Shown here: positions 48,632-58,370 of the stretch, piece after piece | Layout of the letters: every line of letters starts with the position of its first letter | How positions within the stretch are numbered: position 1 is the first letter of the stretch | Assembly (NCBI GenBank): GCA_965208025.1 | Contig: OZ242302.1 | Span: forward strand, 2,046,001-2,110,000 | Source: Bin80 sp965208025 | GTDB taxonomy: Bacteria; Bacteroidota; Rhodothermia; Rhodothermales; Bin80 | Reading direction: 5' to 3' | DNA length: 64,000 nt | Notes under the pieces: generated by a model | Seen by the model: only the letters and a program-made list of their open reading frames with translations | Told to the model about the DNA's origin: nothing | Databases searched by the model: none | Position numbers and translations under genes: made by a program

Positions 48632-48653
48632 CCTTAAATACTAATTCACTCAT
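48632..48653 (-). pseudogene. mod: Detached 5' codons of mod
   Basis: ATGAGTGAATTAGTATTTAA at 48653-48634 encodes the first residues MSELVFK. The remaining base joins GG at the other side of the IS, restoring the mod frame exactly. This is the original start of mod, cut off by the IS5-like insertion. Confidence 0.8.
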
Positions 48654-48904
48654 GATCTATATTTCCAGTGTGAGTCAATGGATTGATTCCAGTGAAGATA
48701 ATTCATTTTTCACATCTGTGAATCCCTACTACAAAAAATGAGTTCCAACCCCGTTCATCCGTAAGAATGTCTAAGCATGGTACATACATTTGTTTTCTGG
48801 TCATTGAAATAGATGTCAATTGCACGATTACTACCAAGAGCCTTCAGTCATCTCACATTATGATCATGTAGGGTTTCTTGTTTTAAGGTTCTACTGCAAT
48901 TTGT

Positions 48905-49264
48905 GTGGGATCAGAAGCATTTTATGAACTAGGGGAATCTGTTCCATTCCTGCAAGTTAAAGAGCGGGTCAGGGAACCTGATGGACCGCGCTGGACACGT
49001 ACGGAAATGTATGATCACTTATTATCGCAGCATGGGAGTAAATGTCAGGGGGGTGATCGCTTATTTGATGATCCACGTTACTTGGAACTGGATCATAACA
49101 CGCCCCGGTCTTCGGGCGGTTGGAATCATATCAGCAATCGCATTCTCCTTTGCGGACCATGTAACAAACTCAAAAGCAATATCTACACGCTGATAGGGTT
49201 ACGAAGAGAAAACAAAAACGCGGCTATATGGCAGCATAAGATTTTAAGAAATGCCTTCACATGA
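48905..49264 (+). pseudogene. HNH nuclease remnant of a methyltransferase-HNH fusion
   Basis: The frame is collinear with the C-terminus of the transposon-borne fusion at 13813-15174: VPFLQVKERVREPDGPRW, then LDHNTPRSSGGWNH and LLCGPCNKLKSNIYTL. One zinc ligand has changed (CQGG instead of CQGC). A one-base deletion in the A-run near 49219 shifts the final codons; the restored frame would end KRGYMAA. The methylase part is missing apart from a possible motif I trace, GSTAICV, just upstream. It is probably inactive. Confidence 0.75.
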
Positions 49265-49937
49265 AACAGTAATCCGATTCTTTGATCATCCGATAGATGC
49301 AAAATCACATGCAGAAGAATTTCTATCTGGCAGAATTAGAGTCGGAAAATTACGGTACTACAAAGACTTCGAAGCCTCAGACGGAAGAGGAGACCCTAAT
49401 GAAGGGGTAAAAGAAATATTGCCAGGTAATTATATTGTGTCTATTGGTCCCCCGTACGTTCCTTATCAACCAGAGAAATATAAAGATATTGGAGTTGGAA
49501 GGGATTTAAAGATTTGGGACAATGATGCTCTGGAATCATACATGTTATGTATGAGCCGAATCGAAATTATGCAACACGGAGAATCATTAAAGACAAAGAT
49601 CACGAGTAGTTCGATAGAAAAACTTATCAAAAGTTTAGTGAACACCGAATCTAAAATTGTCTATGGAGTGCTAATTTTTGGTGGCAATGAATTTATGCAT
49701 AGAATGATGCGTTTGAAAGTTCCCGTCGAGTGCAAGCCAGTCAAATATAAGAACCTCAGTGATCCGTTGAAGCCATTTAGAAATTTGGGGCCTTTCAAAA
49801 AGGACAACCGATTTCGAAGGCAAAGAGAATTCAGATTTCGGTTGCAGTTGCAAGAAACAGAAGATCATGCCTATGTAGATATTGGGGATATGTCAGAAAT
49901 TGCGCGGATCTTAGATTGGCGAATCATCAGAAAATGA
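49251..49937 (+). CDS. Hypothetical cargo protein (228 aa)
   Basis: I do not recognise the family with confidence; the opening FFDHPIDAKSHAEEFLSGRI and RVGKLRYYKDFE are reminiscent of DUF2971-type proteins. It is soluble, without signal or membrane segment, and ends in an Arg-rich stretch (RFRRQREFRFRLQLQ). It starts inside the tail of the HNH remnant and shares its direction. Its frame is intact among decayed neighbours, so it may still be expressed. A role in defence or addiction as transposon cargo is possible but unsupported. Confidence 0.55.
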   Translation: MPSHETVIRFFDHPIDAKSHAEEFLSGRIRVGKLRYYKDFEASDGRGDPNEGVKEILPGNYIVSIGPPYVPYQPEKYKDIGVGRDLKIWDNDALESYMLCMSRIEIMQHGESLKTKITSSSIEKLIKSLVNTESKIVYGVLIFGGNEFMHRMMRLKVPVECKPVKYKNLSDPLKPFRNLGPFKKDNRFRRQREFRFRLQLQETEDHAYVDIGDMSEIARILDWRIIRK

Positions 49938-49999
49938 TCATCCATAAATGAAATATCGTGCGATCCCCATCAACTGTTTTCATCTCAAAGCCTACGAAT

Positions 50000-50455
50000 A
50001 TGGGTAAGAATCCGTTGAATAGTTATTCGGCAGGCGATATGCTTGACTCGCTAATTATTCCACAGTACGAAGACTTTCTTAGAAATAATTTTCAATACGT
50101 TACGCCGTACTAACGGTGATTCTGGCTTATCACATGTATGAATGGGTTCACAGAGTACGACGTTTTACTAAGGACCACTTTGATGACAATTATACTGGGG
50201 AAGATAATAGATAATATGGTCGAATTATTTGAAATAGCTCGTGAGATCTCAAACGATTTGAAGCATTGTAAATTCGAGACTAATACCAGAACTCAGACAG
50301 GCTTTTCATCCGGCTTTAGTGATGAATTTGCCGGACCAATAATGGTAAAAACACCGCAAGGGCAGGAGATTTCAATGGATAAACTTTTGAGAGTTCTTGT
50401 GGAATTTTGGAAGCGCCGCGAGCAACTTGGCGACTTCCCGCTCGCGAAGGTATAA
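50000..50455 (+). pseudogene. Frameshifted cargo gene
   Basis: Three frames read as one protein when joined: MGKNPLNSYSAGDMLDSLII from 50000; then RYAVLTVILAYHMYEWVH from about 50098 in a second frame; then MVELFEIAREISNDLKH and GFSSGFSDEFAGPIMV in a third, ending at 50455. At least two frameshifts are needed. I do not know the family. It is followed 12 bp later by the MKKP-type gene. Confidence 0.5.
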
Positions 50456-50467
50456 TAGGGTATTAAA

Positions 50468-50743
50468 ATGAAGAAGCCCAAGATCAAACCGCAACCACCG
50501 AAGGTAGACCGTGAGACGGTTGAGAAGAAAGCCCAAGCATTAGCACGGGCGCTGTTTGATATGAAGCCCCAACCGCGCCAGTCAAAAAAAGAAAGAGAGC
50601 TGAAACCTTGGAAAAATCTATGCACAATTACGTATATAATTCCCATTGAATTCAATACCGAAAAGGGACCTACTATTCAATTCGGTCTATTATCTAGGGC
50701 ATCCTATCTCATGACCCGTTCAGGGCTTCTTGCCTTGGACTGA
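50468..50743 (+). CDS. Small basic protein, second MKKP-type copy
   Basis: The first 45 codons (MKKPKIKPQPPKVDRE, AQALARALFDMKPQPRQ) match in pattern the 44-aa cargo protein at 13671-13805. There the stop lies inside the terminal repeat. Here no stop occurs and translation would run through the relic terminal core (50632-50644) into host DNA, adding about 40 unrelated residues. The extension is probably an artefact of decay. It starts 12 bp after the frameshifted cargo gene. Confidence 0.5.
   Translation: MKKPKIKPQPPKVDRETVEKKAQALARALFDMKPQPRQSKKERELKPWKNLCTITYIIPIEFNTEKGPTIQFGLLSRASYLMTRSGLLALD
50632..50644 (-). repeat. Terminal core of the decayed IS1595-type element
   Basis: GTATATAATTCCC is the exact complement of the outer 13 bp of the intact element's ends and is oriented as a right end. 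No matching left end or target duplication was found. Confidence 0.6.
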
Positions 50744-50771
50744 TTAACTCACCTCTTATTCCTGAAATCAC

Positions 50772-51656
50772 ATGTATCTTGCTATTCATAACTGGATGAA
50801 AGCTGAGCCAATTGAGGTGACTGTTCAGCGATTGGCTAAATACGGCTATCAAGCCCTTGAAATTCAGGGCGAACCCTACAAATATGACACGACTCAGGTC
50901 AAAAAACTCCTGGATGATCATGGAGTAAGGTGCTGGGGAAGTGTGACTCTGATGCTGGATGAACGTAACCTATTAGCAAAAGATGAAAACCAACGTGCAA
51001 GATCAGTCACTTATGTCAAGGACTGCATCCAGATGGTGAGTTCTTTGGGGGGAGAAGTGATTTCCGTCGTCCCGGGTACCGTTGGAAAAGTTGTACCTGA
51101 TTCCACTCCCGAATTGGAATGGGAGTGGTGTGTCACTGCATTGAAGGAAATCAATGATTATGCTCGTACCTGCAATGTGAAGATTGGTATTGAGCCCATC
51201 AACCGATTTGAGACTTACTTCATCAATCGTGGCGCTCAGGCATTGGCTTTGGCAGAGGCGGTGGCACCGGACTGTGGTGTATGCCTTGACATTTTCCATA
51301 TGAACATAGAAGATGATGATCCGATCACTGCAATTTATGAAGCGGGGGATCGTCTCGTGAATTTTCATGTAGCCGACAATAATCGGATGGCATGCGGTCT
51401 CGGATCTCTGGACTGGAAGGCAATTATCAAAGCGCTCAAAGACATCGGTTATGATGGCGCGCTATCCGTTGAATTTTGTCCACCTCTTGACCGAACCCCT
51501 GCCAATCGCTTTCCTGATAGTGTGGACCTAAACCCCGAGGGTATTTCGGATTCTGAGCGAAAATTCTTAGAAGACCACGGTAGCAGTGTATTTAGTGCAG
51601 ATTTCTATGAGTTGCATGTCCAAAAGTCTGCCGAGACCTTACTGCCACTCCTGTAA
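50772..51656 (+). CDS. TIM-barrel sugar epimerase/isomerase (cytosolic)
   Basis: The 294-residue protein has no signal peptide. It resembles ketose 3-epimerases of the AP-endonuclease-2 superfamily. Likely metal ligands are in GIEPINRFETYFINR (Glu near 140), CLDIFHMNIEDD (Asp and His near 175), NFHVADNNR (His near 200) and SVEFCPP (Glu near 236). These four positions match the known metal site of D-tagatose/D-psicose 3-epimerases. The sugar cannot be named. It lies between a decayed transposon and an IS, so its original neighbours are lost. Confidence 0.87.
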   Translation: MYLAIHNWMKAEPIEVTVQRLAKYGYQALEIQGEPYKYDTTQVKKLLDDHGVRCWGSVTLMLDERNLLAKDENQRARSVTYVKDCIQMVSSLGGEVISVVPGTVGKVVPDSTPELEWEWCVTALKEINDYARTCNVKIGIEPINRFETYFINRGAQALALAEAVAPDCGVCLDIFHMNIEDDDPITAIYEAGDRLVNFHVADNNRMACGLGSLDWKAIIKALKDIGYDGALSVEFCPPLDRTPANRFPDSVDLNPEGISDSERKFLEDHGSSVFSADFYELHVQKSAETLLPLL

Positions 51657-51791
51657 CTAACTCTTTATACATAATCGCCCTATGTATTGACTATGATGTA
51701 ATCGGTTCTATCACGAACCTTGTGGGTAAAAGTCTAACCATCCACGGATGAGTAGAATAATGCGTTCCATGTGTTCAAACCTATACTATAT

Positions 51792-53306
51792 GAGCCTCTT
51801 TCAAAACTCTTTATTTTCTCCTGTTGTCCCGGCTGAATTGCGGCTTAAACTGGTTCAATCTGGTCGGACTACGCGAATCATCGGCGGGGGTTCGGTGTTT
51901 TGTGGATTCAACCAGTGTTTTGCCTGCACGGAGGTCTCTGTTTGGTGAATTTCGTCCACGATCCGTGTAGATTTCACACCCCCCCCCTCCCACGGTATCT
52001 GTGGTTCAGAGCGCCCAAATTCTGTTATGCAGGGGTGGATGGCCGGTTTACTGCACCATCCGCAGCATTTGGTCCACCGTGAGTACCACCACACTGAACA
52101 TCAAATGACAAAGGACTTTCTCGTGCCCACGGACTCGGATATTGCGTCCACCGAACTCATCTTTGAGCCGCCCAAAGGCCCGCTCCACGGTGGAACGCTC
52201 CCGGTAGCGAACCCGCTCCGCAGGAATGAATCCGGCCGTACGTTGCGCCTTTTGCTCGCGACGATCCGCCGCTTTTTTCTTGCGCGGATTCGGATCAATG
52301 ATCGGTACACGCCCCGAGGCGCTCCGATGTGCGACAATCTCCTTCGCGTCATAGGCGCTGTCCATGAGATCGTAACAGTTGTCCACCCGCTGCTGCGTCA
52401 AGTGCGCCAAGGGAAGCGCGGCCTGACTATCATGCAACGAGGCAGAGGTCACCAAACAGCTGATCGGAACCCCTCCGTCCACCGGATCCATGTGTAGCTT
52501 ATAGCCCGTCGTTGCGTATGCCCCTTCGCGTTCCGCTTGCAGCCCACCGTACAATCCTTCGGTAATGCGTCCAACATCTCGCCTAACTCCATCTTCAACT
52601 GCTGCTCCAAGCGACGAGGCACCTTGGGACGGGCCTCCCCCTTCTTCGGACGCCCCCGCTTGCGTGGCTTCACGGGGGTGGACATGTCAGCCTTCGGAAC
52701 CGGACGCTCCCGCGCTTCAATCGCCGTTGAATCCCGTGAAATATGCCCCACTAACTCCCCCGCGTACCCCTGTTTGATCAAGGCTTCATGGATCCGAGTC
52801 GGTAACTTCGCCAACGCAAACTCCTGAAACGCACGAGAAAACGTGGGCGCACTCGGCACATCACACGAGCGGGACCAACCACAGAGGGACCGAAGCAAAA
52901 CATCCGATAGAAGCCGCTCCCGCAATCCGGAGGTCGTCGGAATATTTAACGCCATCCTGGCCAAAAACGACCGCGCAAGACAGACCCGGTGCGCACGCGG
53001 GCGTCCCACCGAACGAAGCCGGGGACGAGGCAGATGATCCTCCACACAGACCAACTCAAATAACAACAACAACTTCCTCAATCGTTTGGGCAACGCTCCA
53101 TAGTTCTGCTCCACACATGGAAATAACTCCTGTTGGCAGGAAATATAAAAACCGCGTATCTTCTTGGTAAGGGACATGGAATTCTCCGGGGTTTGTTGGA
53201 TTTGCAATACTCCTAAAAATACAAAATTCGGAGATCCCTGCCCCTTCGTTTGTGACCCAAAAAACGATACCTCCCAGAGCAGATCAGCCCCCTAACATTC
53301 TTTAGT
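51792..53306 (-). mobile_element. IS5-like element, copy 2, truncated by ISL3
   Basis: The left end GAGCCTC starts at 51792 and the sequence is nearly identical to copy 1 up to TTTAGT at 53306. The last 110 bp or so and the right terminal repeat are missing, replaced by the left end of an ISL3 element. Confidence 0.88.
52048..53177 (-). pseudogene. IS5-like transposase, frameshifted copy
   Basis: This is nearly identical to the intact transposase at 47302-48435. A 4-bp deletion (CCAT) near 52511 shifts the frame after KRNAKGHTQR, so the N-terminal and C-terminal parts lie in different frames. The start at 53177 again follows a GGAG. It cannot make a full transposase. Confidence 0.9.
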
Positions 53307-54705
53307 GGGTCTTCAACAAATTTAGTGAAAGCGGAATAGGCATCCGTACGTAAATTTAGCAAACCTGATGGGAATCTGCCCGATTTCCGGGAATAATTTC
53401 CAGGGTTTTCTCTGTATGCAAACGTTCAACTTTATTCAATGAGTGTAGAATTCAAAGAAATCAATGCGGTGTATGGGATTGTATCTCCTTGGCGAATCTC
53501 AAAGATCACAACGAATACGGCGGGCTACGAGGTCTTTCTGCATGTGTGTTGCGAGGATGAGTCGGGACTGACCTGTCCCGTATGTGACCGGGTGTGTCCA
53601 GTGTATGACCGTCGTACACGGAAGTGGCGGCATCTGGATACGGGGACATATCGCACGTATGTGGTCACGGACCTTCCTCAGGTAAAGTGTCCGGATCATG
53701 GGGTGCGGACGATCGCGGTTCCGTGGGCAGACTGAAGTGCTCGGATGACCTATGAGTTTGAAGGCATGGTGATTGACTGGCTCCAAGAGACGAGTATCTC
53801 TGCGGTGTCTCGTTTACTGGGACTGAGCTGGACCGCTATTGACGGGGTGATGCAACGTACTGTTCAACGCGGGCTTGCACGAAGATCAACCGGATCCTTT
53901 ACACGGGTCGGTGTGGATGAAACCACCTATAAGAAAGGCCACAAGTATATCACGGTGGTATCGGATTCGATCACCGGCACCGTAGTGTATGTAGGCGAAG
54001 GGCGTACGAAGCAGTCCTTGAAGCGCTGGTATGATGAATGTAGCCCTGAACAGATGGAACAGATGGAGAGTGTGAGCATGGATATGTGGCCCGCATACAT
54101 CAACACCACGAAGGAATGTGTCCCTGGGGCCGAAGCGAAGATTGCGTTTGACCGATTCCATGTGGCGAAGAAAGTCGGAGAGGCCGTGGATCAGGTTCGC
54201 CGACAGGAGAACCGGGAATTGAAAAAGGAGGACCGGGATGACCTCGTTGGCACCAAGTATGATTGGTTGACCAATGCGGAGAATATGTCGGCTCAGCAAA
54301 AGAAACGGTTCCGCCAGTTAAAGACCAGTTCGCTAAAGACCGCCCGTGCATGGGCTATCAAGGAATTGTCCCAGAAGCTATGGCATTATGTGAGTCCCAC
54401 CTGGGCACGCAAGGGCTGGAAGCGATGGTTATCCTGGGCCATGCGTTGTCGACTAGAACCGATGAAAAAGGTCGCCAAAACCGTGAAAGAACATCTGTGG
54501 GAAATTATCAATGCAATCATCCTGAAGGTCAGCAATGGCCCGGCAGAAAGCATGAACAGTCGAATCAAAACCGTGAAAATTCGTAGCCGCGGCTTCCGCA
54601 ATATTGATCGGTTGATGAACGCGATCTACTTCTATCTGGGAGGTCTGGATCTCTATCCAGAAAGTGTTCAAAATAGACCCCGTCCACTAAAATAATTGAA
54701 GAGCC
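53307..54705 (+). mobile_element. ISL3-family element
   Basis: The left end GGGTCTTCAACAAATTTAGTG and the complement of the right end, GGCTCTTCAATTATTTTAGTG, form imperfect terminal repeats starting with the ISL3-typical GG(C/G)TCTT. The 1399-bp element carries one transposase with a premature stop. The flanking 8-mers differ, so no target duplication is visible, and the IS5-like copy at its left does not resume at its right. Confidence 0.82.
53439..54695 (+). pseudogene. ISL3 transposase with in-frame TGA
   Basis: The first 98 residues form a zinc-finger domain (CPVCDRVC, CPDHG) ending VPWAD, where a TGA at 53733-53735 interrupts the frame. The same frame continues SARMTYEFEGMVIDWLQETS with the DDE core (VDETTYKKGHKYITVV, SMDMWPAY, NGPAESMNSRIKTVK). 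A single base change from GGA (Gly) to TGA would explain it. Both halves are otherwise open and conserved, so the lesion is recent. An internal ATG at 53745 could make the C-terminal part alone. Confidence 0.85.
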
Positions 54706-54847
54706 AGTTTAATAAAATGGTCTTCAAGAACCTGACGTAAGTATCGGCCTCCATCATAATGAGTTAGATGGTGTGCGTCCATAAAATTCTTGCCTTCAAT
54801 TTTCATCTGAATCCGCAAGCTCTCGTTCTACATGCGATAGGTAGCTC

Positions 54848-56311
54848 TCAATTTCTCTCTCTTGAATTTGTCAGTGATTCCAATATCTCGAGTTGCTCAA
54901 CCGCCAACTTGAATCTATGAGGAGTAACCCTTGCATGCCCATAACGTGGATCCTTACCAGCGAGGATTTGAACTTTACTGATAAGATTTTTCGCAAACAA
55001 CTTCTCTGATATAACTTCAGAACTCGCAGGAGCTGAATCAACAAGGTTTGTATACCACAACAGAAGTGGAGTCGGTTCATAGTCTCTCGTTGATGGATTC
55101 TTCCCCATTATTTCTTGGGCTGCTCTGATGACAGTTATTTCAAACCATAATCGCTCTTCGCGTAGGTTATCATCATTCTTAATCTTGGGAGGTAACAAAC
55201 TTTCTACTACTTCTTTGTCGGATAGCTCGCCGTTAAGGAATTTCCTCAACATTTCTGGATCGTACAAACGCAAAAATAGAGCGGTACAATACTCCACCAC
55301 CTTTACTATGCGGTTGGGAGGCTCATTATTATCTGGCAGAGCAATATGCAATACTAACCGAAGCCGATACAACGCTTGCTGAATCTGACGTAGGCTTATC
55401 TTTTCATTATCTAAAAAAGCACGCAGCAGACATATTGATTCATCCTTAGCATTAGGGTCAGTAATAATTGATCCCAATTGTTCATCATAAATAGAATTAA
55501 TAAATGTCTGCCGTGACGATAAGGGCAACGTAAAGTCAATGTCAAAAAAGCGACGTAAATATCCCTTACTATCATAATCTGATCCGTAGCACCCGCTAAT
55601 TGCATGAGCCAATTCGGATCGGTTCGTGGCAAATGTATAAACTATATTGTCTACGGACATCAGATGTTTTATTATTTCCAAAAACTCAACTGCATAAGAG
55701 GGTTTGCAACGATCCAACTCATCAATAAGCACAATTAATGGTTTCTGAGTTTGTTCACGAACCTTTCTGGCAACTTTCTTCAGTTCAGTGCGAAATGATT
55801 CCATAGATTCCGACTGTTCCTTATATTGATCCATCCGTTTGCTTGCATTAGATTTAATCAAGCCAGCGAGATCAGCAACATCTTCACTGGTAAGACCAAT
55901 TTGATGAAGAACGTACCTGGAGGTGATAGAGGCTACTACGGCAAAGGATTTTTTGAGGTTTGAGAGATCCGTTTTTTCAAACTCCTCCATATCCATCAGT
56001 TGCTTCGTCATTTCGCCGACAATGGCAAGAAAGGGATCATTGAAGTAATCCGTTTTCCAGGCATTCACTTGAATAACGGAGAATGCGTCATTTTTATCTT
56101 TAAGAAGAGCAGCCCACAGATTTAGAAACGTAGTCTTTCCACTTCCCCAAGCACCGTCTATTGCTATGGTGCAAGTCCCTTCAATACGAGATACTAACTT
56201 AGTTAGCAACTCACATGAGGGCTTACGCTTGAGTTGATCAGATTCAAACGGATTCCCCTCGGGAATGGCGAGTTCTGGGGGACTTACACGGATATTTGAT
56301 TGCTGGGTCAT
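54848..56311 (-). CDS. KAP-family P-loop NTPase
   Basis: The 487-residue protein has Walker A GAWGSGKT at 53-60 and an extended Walker B, PLIVLIDELDRCKPSYAVE, at about 191-208. It also has NAWKTDYFNDPF after Walker A, all hallmarks of KAP NTPases. A possible helical or membrane-associating insertion lies at about 120-165, though it is weakly hydrophobic. KAP NTPases are often found in phage-resistance or mobile loci, but their action is mostly unknown. It stands alone between the ISL3 element and the decayed partition genes. Confidence 0.87.
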   Translation of the reverse strand: MTQQSNIRVSPPELAIPEGNPFESDQLKRKPSCELLTKLVSRIEGTCTIAIDGAWGSGKTTFLNLWAALLKDKNDAFSVIQVNAWKTDYFNDPFLAIVGEMTKQLMDMEEFEKTDLSNLKKSFAVVASITSRYVLHQIGLTSEDVADLAGLIKSNASKRMDQYKEQSESMESFRTELKKVARKVREQTQKPLIVLIDELDRCKPSYAVEFLEIIKHLMSVDNIVYTFATNRSELAHAISGCYGSDYDSKGYLRRFFDIDFTLPLSSRQTFINSIYDEQLGSIITDPNAKDESICLLRAFLDNEKISLRQIQQALYRLRLVLHIALPDNNEPPNRIVKVVEYCTALFLRLYDPEMLRKFLNGELSDKEVVESLLPPKIKNDDNLREERLWFEITVIRAAQEIMGKNPSTRDYEPTPLLLWYTNLVDSAPASSEVISEKLFAKNLISKVQILAGKDPRYGHARVTPHRFKLAVEQLEILESLTNSRERN

Positions 56312-57176
56312 ATCAGATTTGAGTGTAAATTATGCTTGCTTTGGGTAATTTCTGTTGGGATTCAGACAGACGAAAGAATCATTATTCATCATTATTCGTC
56401 AATTTGAAGTAATGATTACTCATATGCTATGGTCTTGTGTCCTCCACACGAGAAATCTGTTGAGTTTGTAAACAGAGATACAGTCCACACTTATCCTGAA
56501 ATTATTCGGGCCAACTACGCGGATTGGGGAATATAACTCTGAAATTCTTCATTCACAAAATTACTCATTACTTGTTCTTCGTGGGAGTCTTATCCCTAAG
56601 ATGCTGTGATTCGTAATGCCAAAAGTTAATAGGGTTCCTTGGAGCCTTTGTCAATAAGTATGCCTTACTTTCCAGATATACTCCCACAATATTCACCACG
56701 ATTTTCGAGAACATTTTTCTGAGTTAGGCTAAAGATTGTAAGTATAATTTATTCAGTATACTACGACACTCTGACGAGTTGCAGAGGCGTTCTTTTTTCT
56801 TTATTGTTTAACGTTTAATCAGGTGAATCTATGGCAAAGCCAAACCAACTTCTTTTTCAACTCCCCAACAACCTTTCGGTCCGTGTTACCGTATAGGAAA
56901 ATAACCACATGACCTTGCCCAAGTTCGCCATTTTTTGGTGCCATAAAGTTACGAATTTCCATTTTATCCTATGTTTGGGACTGGTTTCTTGTTGGCCAAG
57001 GAGTTCAAAGATTCCCTACATCAACCCAACTTCCTTTGAGGCAATTCAACGACACTTTTCTTGTGTTCTTGGAGCAGATTTTGTCAAATTCTACCCTCTA
57101 TGTTCTCGATTCGACACACCTCGGGCTGCTCCGTTTGGAGTTCAGGTGATCCACTTCTTCGGTGCGTGCTGACCGG
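56312..57176. other. Gene-poor AT-rich stretch
   Basis: About 865 bp hold no gene I can support. Short frames occur, including a 21-codon one at about 56831 starting MAKPNQLLFQLPNN and an 87-codon one at 56909-57172, but neither shows a domain. This could be eroded mobile-element DNA. Confidence 0.4.
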
Positions 57177-57518
57177 TTAGAGATCCGGTGGCTTGGTCGG
57201 TTCGACTTCCTCTACATGCTCCTCCACCACCCGCGTTTCATTGGGATTGTACCGGAGTCCCAGAATCTTGAATAGGCGCTCTAAAAACGGAGATAGATCC
57301 TGATCAATCTTCGTAATCAGATATCTGGTCTTGGTCTTGACCATCCGGGTCGTAATCCGGTGGACCCGGTTGAGTTCCGTTCGCATGGAGACGGGCATAT
57401 TGATCGCAAGGCGTTTAGTCGGATCTTTTTTCAAGTCTGCCAAGATCGCAGCCTAGTCCGGATGCTTGCGTGAGTTGCGCTTGCGGAGGGATTCCCCGGT
57501 ATCTCTGAAGTTGGTCAT
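57177..57518 (-). pseudogene. Small partner gene of parA, nonsense-mutated
   Basis: The frame begins at ATG 57518, overlapping the parA stop as ATGA: MTNFRDTGESLRKRNSRKHP, then D and a TAG, then AAILADLKKDPTKRLAINMP and onward to 57177. Removing the TAG gives 113 residues, basic at the N-terminus. Its position just after parA suggests the DNA-binding partner of a plasmid-type partition system (ParB/ParG-like), though no family is recognised. A TTG-started 88-aa C-terminal product is possible. Confidence 0.6.
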
Positions 57519-58152
57519 TTGAGCAGTATGAGGATTTCGTCAGTGATGGATTCAATCTCCGCGGCGGCTACAGCTTATCCTGCCAGATCCATGAACGTCA
57601 GGCCCAGACTGCCGGCAGATTCATAGGCTACTCTGCGGGATGTACGCCCCGCCAGGGCGGGAAGATTCAGATCTGTGAGGACCTCGTCAATAGATTTTGC
57701 CAGCCGGCTCCTCTTGATCTGGGCCGAGATCAGAAATGCCATGGCAGGCTTACCTGTGAGGGCATACCGTGTCCTGATCGCTTCAACTAGGCTTTCCATC
57801 GCCCAGAGATCGAACCCGCTGTGACGAACGGGGATCAGCACCAAGTCCGCCACTCGGATCGCTGATGTAGCATTCTCCGCGATCTTGGCCGATCCATCGA
57901 TGACGATGTACGCATAATCCCTCGTGAGCTGCGGGATGGAATTATGGAGTACCGGGCGATCAATGCCGGTGACTGTAGGCAGGTCCGCACCATCTGGCTG
58001 CGCGGAATACCAGTCCAGTGCGGTGCCTTGTGGATCGGAATCCACCAGGAGAACCGAATGCCCACGCTTGTGCAGGCATCCGGCGAGGTTCGTTGCGATA
58101 GTCGTTTTCCCCGTCCCTTTTTGGAATTCAAGATTGCGATAACGTGCGCCAT
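57515..58152 (-). pseudogene. parA: Decayed ParA-type partition ATPase
   Basis: The N-terminus MAHVIAILNSKKG leads into the P-loop, where one base is missing; restored, it reads about KKGTGKTTIATNLAGCL. The rest is a small ParA (LLVDSDPQGTALDWYSAQ, YIVIDGSAKIAENATSAIRV, VLIPVRHSGFDLWAM). A second lesion, TAA at 57575-57577, precedes AVAAAEIESITDEILILLK, the real C-terminus, which ends at 57515. The total would be about 212 residues, as in plasmid ParA/Soj-like proteins. Either lesion alone would abolish normal function. Confidence 0.8.
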
Positions 58153-58175
58153 CAGTCTACCCAGATCACTGCAAT

Positions 58176-58187
58176 GCACAAATGTGC
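58176..58187 (-). promoter_or_regulatory. Possible parA operator
   Basis: GCACAAATGTGC, an inverted repeat with 5-bp arms, lies 24-35 bp upstream of the parA ATG, and a half-site-like GCAAATG follows. Partition operons are often autoregulated at such sites. This is a positional inference. Confidence 0.3.
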
Positions 58188-58370
58188 TAATATGCAAATG
58201 TTGTGAATAATATACGAGCCTCTTTCAAAATTCCTCAATTGAATGATTTTTTGAGAGATTTTGCTGATTGACGGATCTGGTTACTAAGAATGTTAGGGGG
58301 CTGATCTGCTCTGGGAGGTATCGTTTTTGGGATCACAAACGAAGGGACAGGAATCTCTGCGTATTCCGCT

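Larger units (their letters stand above)
48887..50644 (+). mobile_element. Decayed relative of the IS1595-family transposon
   Basis: This block keeps the right-hand layout of the intact element: a methyltransferase-HNH remnant, extra cargo, an MKKP-type small gene and a terminal core (GTATATAATTCCC, 50632-50644). The transposase, most of the methyltransferase and the left end are missing. The left limit is uncertain. Between HNH and the small gene it carries two genes absent from the intact element. Confidence 0.6.

Noticed and set aside
53733..53735. TGA read as selenocysteine in the ISL3 transposase
   Set aside because: No known selenocysteine at this position and no selenocysteine-insertion hairpin noticed; a nonsense change is simpler.
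56909..57172. An 87-codon frame beside the partition genes
   Set aside because: Composition looks non-coding (many Phe, Cys, His) and there is no recognisable domain.
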